64,000 nucleotides of DNA. Origin: QYOJ01 sp964449285. GTDB taxonomy: Bacteria > Bacteroidota > Bacteroidia > Bacteroidales > FEN-979. The notes beneath the pieces were generated by a model. It ran no database searches, had not been told where the DNA came from, and saw only the letters and a list, made by a program, of their open reading frames with translations. The first letter of the stretch is position 1. The number at the start of each line of letters is the position of its first letter. The position numbers and the translations under genes were made by a program. The stretch covers positions 4,056 through 68,055 of the forward strand of contig CAYUZX010000009.1 of the NCBI GenBank assembly GCA_964449285.1, written 5' to 3'. Below are positions 33,925-41,576 of the stretch, in pieces.

Positions 33925-34194
33925 CTACCGGTCGCGTTTAAAGAAATTATCAGGTTTAGGTCTGGCCTCATTTACTTTCATTTCCCGATTGTCAACTTCA
34001 CGGCCATTGAGTTCCTGGATCGCTTTATTTGCTTCTTCATTATCTTCCATGACTACAAAACCAAATCCTTTGCTTTGTCCTGTGTATTTGTCACTGATTA
34101 AATTTACTGAACCAACCTCACCAAACTCTTCAAAAAGTTGTTTCAGGTCATCTTCATTAACCTTGTAACTAAGGTTTCCTACATAAATGTTCAT
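33925..34194 (-). CDS. Single-RRM RNA-binding protein
   Basis: An 89-residue protein that is essentially one RNA recognition motif: RNP2 IYVGNLSY near the start, RNP1 KGFGFVVM about residue 45, then a basic tail (NFFKRDR). Bacteroidota carry several such small RRM proteins, which bind G-rich single-stranded RNA and act on mRNA. It is monocistronic by position; the 3' side is the start region of the cluster. Confidence 0.93.
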   Translation of the reverse strand: MNIYVGNLSYKVNEDDLKQLFEEFGEVGSVNLISDKYTGQSKGFGFVVMEDNEEANKAIQELNGREVDNREMKVNEARPKPDNFFKRDR

Positions 34195-34290
34195 ACGAAA
34201 TTGTTTTTGATACTATTAATTTTTCTCGAAGTAAAAAAGCGGGTTAAAATCAGACTAAACAGCATAAAAGTAACTCGGGCTTTTTATTCG

Positions 34291-34364
34291 TGACTCCGGA
34301 GGGATTCAAACCCCCAACCTTCTGATCCGTAGTCAGATGCTCTATTCAGTTGAGCCACGGAGCC
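34291..34364 (-). tRNA. tRNA-Arg (anticodon ACG)
   Basis: The 74-base reverse strand folds as a tRNA: acceptor GGCTCCG with CGGAGTC (one G-T pair), D arm GGCTCAACTGAATAGAGC, anticodon stem TCTGA/TCAGA around the loop CTACGGA (anticodon ACG), and a T arm GGGGGTTTGAATCCC. CCA is not encoded. It lies in the gap between the RRM gene and the transglutaminase lipoprotein. Confidence 0.95.
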
Positions 34365-34413
34365 GATTAAGAGCGCAAAGGTACGAATTTTTATATTCTA
34401 CACCACCACCTCT

Positions 34414-37110
34414 TTATCTCTTAATAAGACGAGCTAGTTCTTCTCCGGTTCCAATTCTATATCCTTCAGAGAAGAAATTGATTAACCCTGTTGGGTTGAT
34501 GAAAAGGACAAGAGGAAATTTTCCTGAACGTACCATGTCGAGGGAATGATACAGTAAATCAAAGGGATAAGCCCCGTAAAGAGCACAGATCACATTTTTG
34601 GGAAGGTCTTCTTTCTCCTTCAGGACAAACTGATCCATCTCATTCTGATCGGGAAAGAATAAGATGACAGAACCTTTCCATTTTTCAATCTCGTTTGCTT
34701 TTGCTTTGAGGTCTGCAACAAAATGTTTGGTTGGCTCTTTATCTGTTTCCATCCAGGCCATGACAAGCCCTTTTGAAGGATTGATCTGAATGCCTGCATT
34801 CTCCAGGTCCGATTTCAGTTTACTTTGTTCAAAAGAGCCGAATATCGGTGGTGGGGTAAAATCTTTTCGCAGTGTAACAGGTAATTCCATGGCTTTTTCT
34901 CCATCAAGTTTAACCTGAACAATACGGGCAAGCACAGTCCCGTCAGATAAACGGCACCCTGTGACAATAAGGTAAGTGCCTGGAACAAGTTGGAGTGTGA
35001 CAGGGAAATCTTTTACCAGTTCACTGTTTTCATAGTCAAGGGGCCGGAAGAATCCATCTTTGTGTTGCTCAACTGTATAATGGATATAGTACTTCGGCTC
35101 AACCGGATTTTCAGGAGCATTAAAAAGGGTTAAAACGGCACTACGCTCTTGCTCTGATGGCGCTTCTTCGAAATAAACATCCTTCCAGCTATCACCCAGA
35201 TAATATTGCGGAATCTTGGTGGCAGGCTCAACCCGTGCAGGAATTCCAAAACTGCGGCATACAGCTACAAAGAAGATATCTCTGGAATGTGGATCCGCCA
35301 CTTTTATTTCATATACACCAACAGGAGTCAATGGAGCACGACTATAGTTGGCTTCTTTGTCAATAGCGATATTTGCTTTCACCCAATTGACAATCACATC
35401 CGGGTTTTCTGTTGCATCAGTGATAAAGTCAGATTGAAAGTTTTTTCTCAGATAGGTATGGAAAGGTTTCAGAAGCTCATTGTCGATACGGGGATTCAGG
35501 ATATATGGAACGAGAAGGTTGTTGTTCATTATTCCAAACTGGTTGCCACTAGTGGGAATTGTGTCGGGGAAATTTGAAATTAAAACAGGAGTGAAGCGGA
35601 GTTCTGCGGCGCCAAATTTGAAATTAGAAAATACGTCAGCCAGGACTTCAGGATTGATGTCGTGGAGATCTTTTTCGGAAATGGCATCAAGAAGAGGAAA
35701 TATGAATTGTTTTAGGGTGTCCGGAGTATCGGAGATAAATGTAATGATCTCCCGCCAGTTTCCTCTCGATCCTTCCAGAAAATGCCATAATGTATCCGGA
35801 TCAAGCCCCAATGTTGTTGCCAGCCGATACGTTTTGGAGGAATCGATAAAGGTTCCCTCATAGGAGCCACGTAATTTATCTTCAAATTGAAGCCGGTCGT
35901 TGTTTGACTTTCTCTGCGATTCATCCACTTGATCTGATATATCTTGCGCAGTTGGAGGTACAAAATCAAAATTCAGTCCGCCTGTGATTGCTGTTGTAAG
36001 TTCCAGATAAATATTTATTGTGTCCATCGATCTTACATCAGCCCTGGCAAACCCATATTTCCCATTCTTTGTTGCCCAGATCAACAAATCGCCATAGCCG
36101 GTTAGCAGGGAGGCCAGTCCATTATTATTGGATTTGGTTTTCAGGAGGGGATAGAATTCAGCATAATTATAAAGCTGAAATTCCACTTCGGCATTGGGAA
36201 TTGTCTGCTGATGGATGTCCAGGATACGTGCCCATATGCGTTTTGTCTCTGTGTAATTTGGCAGGATATTGATCTGTGTATACCGTTCATCCTTCAATAG
36301 TACATCCTCACTCCCCTCGTAATCTCCAAATACATTGGTATTTACCAGCATGGCTCTTTTGGCAGGGGAGGTGAACCAGGCCAGATCGAGATCAGACTCT
36401 GGTTCACAGGCACCCAAATAGTGCCAGGTAGAATCGATCCAAACTTCTACCCAGGCGTGGTTGTCGTCACTATGAGCCCACCTGGGCGTATAACATTGCC
36501 TGGCCGGTATTCCTACCGCACGCAGAGCAGCAGTTGTAAGCGTGGACTCCTCCCCACACCGGCCATAAGCTGTTTTTACTGTCGCTAATGGAGAAGAGGT
36601 CCGGCCATCGGTTCCCTTATAAGTAACCTTTTCGTGACACCAGTGGTTGACTTCCAGAGCTGCATCCTTCATCGACATCCCCTTGATGCGGTTTTTCAGC
36701 TCAGAAAAAAATAACCACCTGGAAGAGTCCAGGTTTTCGTTGTTCACCCTGATAGGAAGTACAAAATGCCGGAATATCTCCTCCGGTATAACCCGTCCCC
36801 AGGAAAAGGTATCCCGTGCGGCCAGTGAACTCTTTACATTTTTTAGAAAAAACTCACCGTTGTAATCGGCAAGATCGTTCAACGACATGTAGGCATAGAG
36901 AAATTCAAGCGCTTCCTTTTCTTCCGTGGTCAATTGTTGCTGAAACACGCCAAAGAGGGTATCTGACCGGTGCTTCGCAAACTCCTCCTGTTTTTCAAAC
37001 TGTTTTCTGACTTTTGCACGGTAGTTTGGGTCAGAGATAAAATGATCTCCGTTATTGCAGGAGAGATTACAAATCAGAGGAATAACTAAAAGAGAAATTA
37101 ATTGCTTCAT
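34414..37110 (-). CDS. Large transglutaminase-domain lipoprotein
   Basis: An 898-residue lipoprotein (signal ending NLSC, Cys18). The transglutaminase-like core is at about 170-240: Cys in YGRCGEESTL, His in DDNHAWVEVW and Asp in WIDSTWHYLG. A second transglutaminase-like element occurs near 600 (DPHSRDIFFVAVCRSFGIPARVEP) with weak motifs. The C-terminal ~120 residues resemble a thioredoxin-like region (VILFFPDQNEM). The function is probably cleavage or handling of envelope peptides. It precedes the glycyl radical enzyme in the opposite reading order (12-base gap), so the two may share a transcript. Confidence 0.85.
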   Translation of the reverse strand: MKQLISLLVIPLICNLSCNNGDHFISDPNYRAKVRKQFEKQEEFAKHRSDTLFGVFQQQLTTEEKEALEFLYAYMSLNDLADYNGEFFLKNVKSSLAARDTFSWGRVIPEEIFRHFVLPIRVNNENLDSSRWLFFSELKNRIKGMSMKDAALEVNHWCHEKVTYKGTDGRTSSPLATVKTAYGRCGEESTLTTAALRAVGIPARQCYTPRWAHSDDNHAWVEVWIDSTWHYLGACEPESDLDLAWFTSPAKRAMLVNTNVFGDYEGSEDVLLKDERYTQINILPNYTETKRIWARILDIHQQTIPNAEVEFQLYNYAEFYPLLKTKSNNNGLASLLTGYGDLLIWATKNGKYGFARADVRSMDTINIYLELTTAITGGLNFDFVPPTAQDISDQVDESQRKSNNDRLQFEDKLRGSYEGTFIDSSKTYRLATTLGLDPDTLWHFLEGSRGNWREIITFISDTPDTLKQFIFPLLDAISEKDLHDINPEVLADVFSNFKFGAAELRFTPVLISNFPDTIPTSGNQFGIMNNNLLVPYILNPRIDNELLKPFHTYLRKNFQSDFITDATENPDVIVNWVKANIAIDKEANYSRAPLTPVGVYEIKVADPHSRDIFFVAVCRSFGIPARVEPATKIPQYYLGDSWKDVYFEEAPSEQERSAVLTLFNAPENPVEPKYYIHYTVEQHKDGFFRPLDYENSELVKDFPVTLQLVPGTYLIVTGCRLSDGTVLARIVQVKLDGEKAMELPVTLRKDFTPPPIFGSFEQSKLKSDLENAGIQINPSKGLVMAWMETDKEPTKHFVADLKAKANEIEKWKGSVILFFPDQNEMDQFVLKEKEDLPKNVICALYGAYPFDLLYHSLDMVRSGKFPLVLFINPTGLINFFSEGYRIGTGEELARLIKR

Positions 37111-37122
37111 TATAACTTGTTC

Positions 37123-39570
37123 TTACTTGTGCTCCGTTCTCCGGATAATCTCATTCTGCAGGTCCTCCCCCAGGTCATTGAAATAATCCGAGTACCCTGC
37201 AACCCTGACAATGAGATCCCGATATTTCTCAGGATGCTTCTGTGCATCTCTAAGCGTTGAAACAGATATGACATTGAATTGGACGTGGTGTCCATTCATC
37301 CGAAAATAGCTGCGAATCAACGCTGTCAGTTTTTTAATAGCCTCTTCGCTGTCGAAAAAATCGGGCGAGAACTTTTGATTTAGCAATGTGCCACCCGTAC
37401 GGATATGATCAATTTTTGCTGCGGAGTTCAGAACAGCAGTCGGGCCATTTGTATCAGCTCCCTGAAACGGAGAGATCCCTTCGGATAGTGGTTGTTTTGC
37501 TTTCCGGCCATCGGGTAAGGCACCTATAACGCTTCCAAAATAGATATGCGAAGTAGTAGGAAGCATGTTAATCCGGTGGATTCCTCCAATGGACGTTGGA
37601 CGGCCTTCTACCGCTTCAAAAAACATTTCAAATATTATCTTTGCCTGATCGTCGGCATAGTCGTCGTCATTTCCGTATTTCGGTGTGTTGTAGATCAACT
37701 CTATTCGGAATTCATCGTAATCCATGAAGTCACTCTCCATCGCCCGGAGAAACCCTTTCATAGTAATGGTATGGTTATCAAATACGTGATATTTCAGTGC
37801 GGTGAGGGAATCGGTCAGGCTACCAAGCCCGACCCCCTGGATATATGTAGTATTGTATCGGGCGCCTCCTGCATTGTAGTCTTTCCCATTGGAAATACAA
37901 TCTTCGATGATCAGAGAGAGAAAAGGGGCAGGCATGTGATCGGCAAAGATTCGGTGGATGGTGTTGTTGCCCCTGATTTTAATCCCGATGAAATGATTTA
38001 GCTGGTTCCGGTAGGCAATAAGAAGCTCTTCAAAAGATGAAAAGGATGTCGGATCGCCTGACGCCGGGCCGATCTGCTTTTTCGTAATGGGATCAAAACC
38101 ATTATAAAGGGTGATCTCCAAAATCTTTGTGAGGTTGAAGTATCCTGAAAGGATGTATGCTTCAGTGCCAAATGCACCCGTCTCTACACACCCGCTGGCT
38201 CCTCCTTTCCGTGCATCTTCCGTTGTTTTCCCCTGCCGTACTAACTCCTGTACAATGGCATCGGTGTTGAAATAGGAGGGTTGGCCGAAACCTGTTTTAG
38301 TGATCCGGAGCGTTCGTTCGATAAAGCTGTCCGGATTCTTCCGGCTCACCTGAACCATCGAACTGGGCTGTAGTAACCGCATCTCTTCAATCACATCCAG
38401 AATGAGGAATGTGAGTTCGTTGACCCCATCCGATCCGTCGGGTTTCAGACCTCCCAGGTTGATCAGTGAAAAGTCGGTGTAGGTATTGCTTTCAAGCGCC
38501 GTCACACCGATCTTAGGTGGTGCAGGATGGTTATTGAACTTGATCCAGAAACATTGCAGCAGCTCTTCAGCACGTTCTCTTGTCAGCGTTCCTGCATCCA
38601 TCTCCCGTTTGTAAAATGGATAGAGATGCTGATCCAGCCTGCCGGGGTTGAACGAATCCCATGGATTGAGCTCTGTGATTACACCCAAGTGTAAAAACCA
38701 GTAATGCTGCAGTGCTTCATGGAAGGTCTCAGGAGCATGCGCTGGAACACGGCGGCAGATCGAGGCAAGCTCCTCAATCTCTGATTTCACCCCCAAACCC
38801 CCTGACGGGGGCTTACTCCCTGTCTTTTTGGGAAGAGATTGTCCCGAGTCCTCGGGAGGAATGGGGAGGGGTATAAGATTTTCCAGCGCATCTGCATACC
38901 GGTTTGCAAAAAGAATGATCGCGTTTGCGGCAATTTCCATCGCCTTCAGCTCCTCTTCCTGTTCATTCATTTCTTTGTCATCGTGAGCAGCGCGAAGCGA
39001 TCGTATCGTGGATCGCGAATCCTGAATCTCTTCGATCAGATCCAACATTCCTTTTTTATAGATCTTGCCGCCTGCAACGGTATGACCCGGCGCCCGTTGC
39101 TCCTGGAATTCAGTAAAAACTCCCGCGTTGTATGCATCGAGCCACTCGGGTTCCATGGCATGCATGATATGATCGCGGTTGCTTCTGCCTTTCCAGAATG
39201 GAATAATTTCCTCCGCATAGATCTTTTTTGTCTCTTCGTCAACCTTGAATGATACCTTTTTTCGGGAATCCAGGATTTCAAGATCTTCAAGGGAATGAAC
39301 AGTGATTTCAGGGTAAGTCGGACATGCTTTTGGTGCCGGGCCCCGTTCTCCGACGATTAGCTCTCCTTCATTGATGCAAATATATTTGTGTTTCAGAATA
39401 TGTTCGAGTGTGAGGGCACGCATAACCGGGATCGAAACTTTCCGATCAATTCCACTCTTGTACAGATCGGTAACCAACAATGCACGCTCTGGACTGATTC
39501 GGGGAACAGCCTTAAGGCTTTGATCGCGAAGCTTTTTAACCCTGTTGTTCATAATCCGTTTTCTTTCCAA
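37123..39570 (-). CDS. Glycyl radical enzyme (PFL-like, dehydratase/C-N lyase class)
   Basis: An 815-residue glycyl radical enzyme. The active-site loop reads GGASGCVETGAFG (Cys461, Glu463), the GCVE form of dehydratases and C-N lyases rather than the CC form of pyruvate formate-lyase. The C-terminal radical motif is VRVAGYSDYF (Gly792). GCVET, rather than GCVEP, recalls hydroxyproline dehydratase-like enzymes, but the substrate is not certain. Residues 234-262 (PLPIPPEDSGQ...GGLGVKS) are encoded by a repeat insertion, just before the conserved CRRVP segment. The probable activase is at 44453-45307. Confidence 0.88.
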   Translation of the reverse strand: MERKRIMNNRVKKLRDQSLKAVPRISPERALLVTDLYKSGIDRKVSIPVMRALTLEHILKHKYICINEGELIVGERGPAPKACPTYPEITVHSLEDLEILDSRKKVSFKVDEETKKIYAEEIIPFWKGRSNRDHIMHAMEPEWLDAYNAGVFTEFQEQRAPGHTVAGGKIYKKGMLDLIEEIQDSRSTIRSLRAAHDDKEMNEQEEELKAMEIAANAIILFANRYADALENLIPLPIPPEDSGQSLPKKTGSKPPSGGLGVKSEIEELASICRRVPAHAPETFHEALQHYWFLHLGVITELNPWDSFNPGRLDQHLYPFYKREMDAGTLTRERAEELLQCFWIKFNNHPAPPKIGVTALESNTYTDFSLINLGGLKPDGSDGVNELTFLILDVIEEMRLLQPSSMVQVSRKNPDSFIERTLRITKTGFGQPSYFNTDAIVQELVRQGKTTEDARKGGASGCVETGAFGTEAYILSGYFNLTKILEITLYNGFDPITKKQIGPASGDPTSFSSFEELLIAYRNQLNHFIGIKIRGNNTIHRIFADHMPAPFLSLIIEDCISNGKDYNAGGARYNTTYIQGVGLGSLTDSLTALKYHVFDNHTITMKGFLRAMESDFMDYDEFRIELIYNTPKYGNDDDYADDQAKIIFEMFFEAVEGRPTSIGGIHRINMLPTTSHIYFGSVIGALPDGRKAKQPLSEGISPFQGADTNGPTAVLNSAAKIDHIRTGGTLLNQKFSPDFFDSEEAIKKLTALIRSYFRMNGHHVQFNVISVSTLRDAQKHPEKYRDLIVRVAGYSDYFNDLGEDLQNEIIRRTEHK
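38789..38876. repeat. Composite G/C micro-repeat inserted in the glycyl radical enzyme gene
   Basis: Two palindromic units, CCCCCTGACGGGGG (38800-38812 region) and CCCGAGTCCTCGGGA (38842-38856), embedded in C- and G-rich flanks (ACCCCCAAA, AATGGGGAGGGG). They encode about 29 residues rich in Pro, Gly and Ser in an otherwise well-conserved enzyme. The first unit matches the intergenic element at 10096-10120. Confidence 0.8.
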
Positions 39571-39611
39571 ATCTTCTTCCCGGTTGCAAAAATAAAGTAA
39601 AATCAGATAGC

Positions 39612-40340
39612 ATGTTCCGCGACCCGGTTTGGTCGTTTATCGGGAAAACAGCTCATGGTTTTTGGAGTCAGGCATCCACCAATCTGGAAGGAGTTATCAT
39701 ACAATATGAGTCACAACTGGAGGTGGTTTTGACGTGGATACAGGGGGCAATCACCGGAGGTGTGTTAGGCTATCTGAAATTCATTGTTTCGATCGTAATT
39801 GGAGGTGTATTGCTGGTTTATGCCGATGCCGGCGGAAAATCTGCATATGATATTGCCTCCAAGTTGTTGGGTGAAAGAGGAAAAGAGTATGCAGGAAATG
39901 CTGAAAAAACGATCAGAAATGTAGCCAGAGGAATTCTGGGTGTTGCATTAATTGAAGCGATGCTGGCTGGTCGGGTATTTATGATCTTCGGTGTTCCGGC
40001 GGCTGGATTATGGGCTTTGCTGATGTTTATATTAGGAATCATTCAGATTGGAATACTACCAATTGCTATTCCGGTTGTAATCTATATGTTTTTTACTGCC
40101 AGCACATTTGATGCAATTGCTGTGTTGATTGGGGTGGTTTTAATACTCCCGTTGAATAACATCCTGAAACCGATACTATTGGGTCGTGGCGCTCCCGCAC
40201 CAATGATTGTAATATTTTTAGGAGCGATCGGAGGTTTTATTGTTTCTGGTATTCTGGGTTTGTTTGTTGGAGCCGTGATCTTATCTATCGGTTACAACCT
40301 CTTCTTGCTTTGGCTAAGAGAGGAAGAGGCGGAACAATAA
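39612..40340 (+). CDS. AI-2E transporter family protein, N-terminally short
   Basis: 242 residues with the C-terminal two thirds of the AI-2E (PF01594) family: several helices, ARGILGVALIEAMLAG, FGVPAAGLWALLMFILGIIQIG and LPLNNILKPILLGRG (key residues NNILKP). Family members normally have about 350 residues with two or three more N-terminal helices. Here the protein starts inside a conserved loop, at an ATG 41 bases from the divergent glycyl radical enzyme. It is probably a truncated remnant, and the adjacent kinase fragment supports local decay, but a functional short form cannot be excluded. Confidence 0.7.
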   Translation: MFRDPVWSFIGKTAHGFWSQASTNLEGVIIQYESQLEVVLTWIQGAITGGVLGYLKFIVSIVIGGVLLVYADAGGKSAYDIASKLLGERGKEYAGNAEKTIRNVARGILGVALIEAMLAGRVFMIFGVPAAGLWALLMFILGIIQIGILPIAIPVVIYMFFTASTFDAIAVLIGVVLILPLNNILKPILLGRGAPAPMIVIFLGAIGGFIVSGILGLFVGAVILSIGYNLFLLWLREEEAEQ

Positions 40341-40341
40341 A

Positions 40342-40566
40342 CCCTGCTCCCTGTACATCCGAGACAACGGTATCGGGATCTCTTCTGAGAATCTGGAGCG
40401 GTTGTTCCAACTTGATAAAAATTATAAGTCACAGGGCACTGCGGGTGAGTCGGGGACAGGACTGGGACTGATCCTGTGCAGGGAATACCTGACCATGCAT
40501 GGAGGGACCCTGAAGGTGAACAGTGAGGAGGGGAAAGGAAGTACGTTCACGATCATCCTTCCCTGA
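40342..40566 (+). pseudogene. Histidine kinase C-terminal remnant (HATPase domain)
   Basis: In a frame different from the preceding gene, bases 40351-40566 read as the last ~72 residues of a kinase ATPase domain: YIRDNGIGIS (G1), LERLFQLDK (F box), GTGLGLILCREYL (G2) and a final GKGSTFTIILP followed by TGA. There is no start codon, no HisKA part and no room for one: the AI-2E-like gene ends at 40340. It is a gene remnant left by deletion. Confidence 0.85.
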
Positions 40567-40670
40567 TTTTCTATCTTTCCGACTTATTTCATACCCAGAT
40601 TATCTTTTCAATTTAAATATTTTATATATTTGAATTGTCACACTATATTAATTGTCTGAAAAACAGAATT

Positions 40671-41546
40671 ATGAAAAAATTTCTCATGGTTCTTATGCCA
40701 ATTTTCTTGATCCATCAGGGATATGCTCAAGAACCGGATTCAGCACCACAAGAGAGACACCGAACGTTTTCGCTTGGGGTTAACTATGAATACATGTCGA
40801 CCGATCTGAAACTTAAGGATATATCGTTCCACTCTATCTGGGATGGGCAGGATCTTGGGAAAGAGGTTTTGCCTTCAGATGAAATCGATTCCATCAATGC
40901 GTATGTTGATTACAGCAACCGGTTTCAAGGCTTTAATCTTGAGATCGGTATGATCTTCCTGGATAAGCCATCAAGCAGATGGAGTTTAAACGGGAAAGTC
41001 ATGATTGGCCTGGTGAAACGAACGTATAAAGTCTTCAATAAAACGACTGACAAAACAGACTTCCAGATCAGATCCGAAGCGCTCACTCCTGACATTGGAT
41101 ATACGATGGATATCATCTATCGGTTTAATTCCTTCTGGGGGATCAGGGCGATTCCATATGTGGTTTATTCATGGGGAAAGTCCAATGAAGTGGATGACAA
41201 TTTACACCCTGTCGTTCCCGGAATGACCGAGACCCGCACGAACAAATCCAACTATCTCTACGCTCGTTTGAACCTGATAGGTACCCTGACCGTTAAGAAT
41301 TTCACCGTTTTTGCTGGCCCTAGTTTATACCTGCTTCGAATCTGGAACAAGTACGAGATCCTAAGGGTAGACCCTGCCGACGGGAAAATATACGAAGATG
41401 ATATTGATTCAGGATTGATTTCGCCCTCTTTCATTGATGCAACGATTACCATGGAATGGCGCTTTCTGCCATGGATGTCGGTGAATCTGACCGGAGCTGC
41501 AGGTAATGATTTTTTGATCAGGGCAGGAATCACGTATCATTTATAA
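40671..41546 (+). CDS. Outer-membrane beta-barrel-like protein
   Basis: About 291 residues from the ATG at 40671, chosen because it opens a signal peptide (KKFLMVLMPIFLIHQGYAQ); an upstream ATG at 40635 gives a poor signal. The mature part has many alternating amphipathic strands ending with aromatic residues (for example GLVKRTYKVF, IRAIPYVVYSW, NYLYARLNLIG, and a terminal IRAGITYHL), typical of small outer-membrane barrels. No specific family is recognised. It lies 30 bases upstream of a large T9SS cargo gene, suggesting joint expression. Confidence 0.72.
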   Translation: MKKFLMVLMPIFLIHQGYAQEPDSAPQERHRTFSLGVNYEYMSTDLKLKDISFHSIWDGQDLGKEVLPSDEIDSINAYVDYSNRFQGFNLEIGMIFLDKPSSRWSLNGKVMIGLVKRTYKVFNKTTDKTDFQIRSEALTPDIGYTMDIIYRFNSFWGIRAIPYVVYSWGKSNEVDDNLHPVVPGMTETRTNKSNYLYARLNLIGTLTVKNFTVFAGPSLYLLRIWNKYEILRVDPADGKIYEDDIDSGLISPSFIDATITMEWRFLPWMSVNLTGAAGNDFLIRAGITYHL

Positions 41547-41576
41547 TTCATCTGTTTACAAAAAAAACACAAGAAC

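Noticed and set aside
34291..34364. tRNA-Arg as an integration site for the adjacent 29 kb cluster
   Set aside because: No copy of the tRNA 3' end and no integrase was seen at the other end of the cluster.
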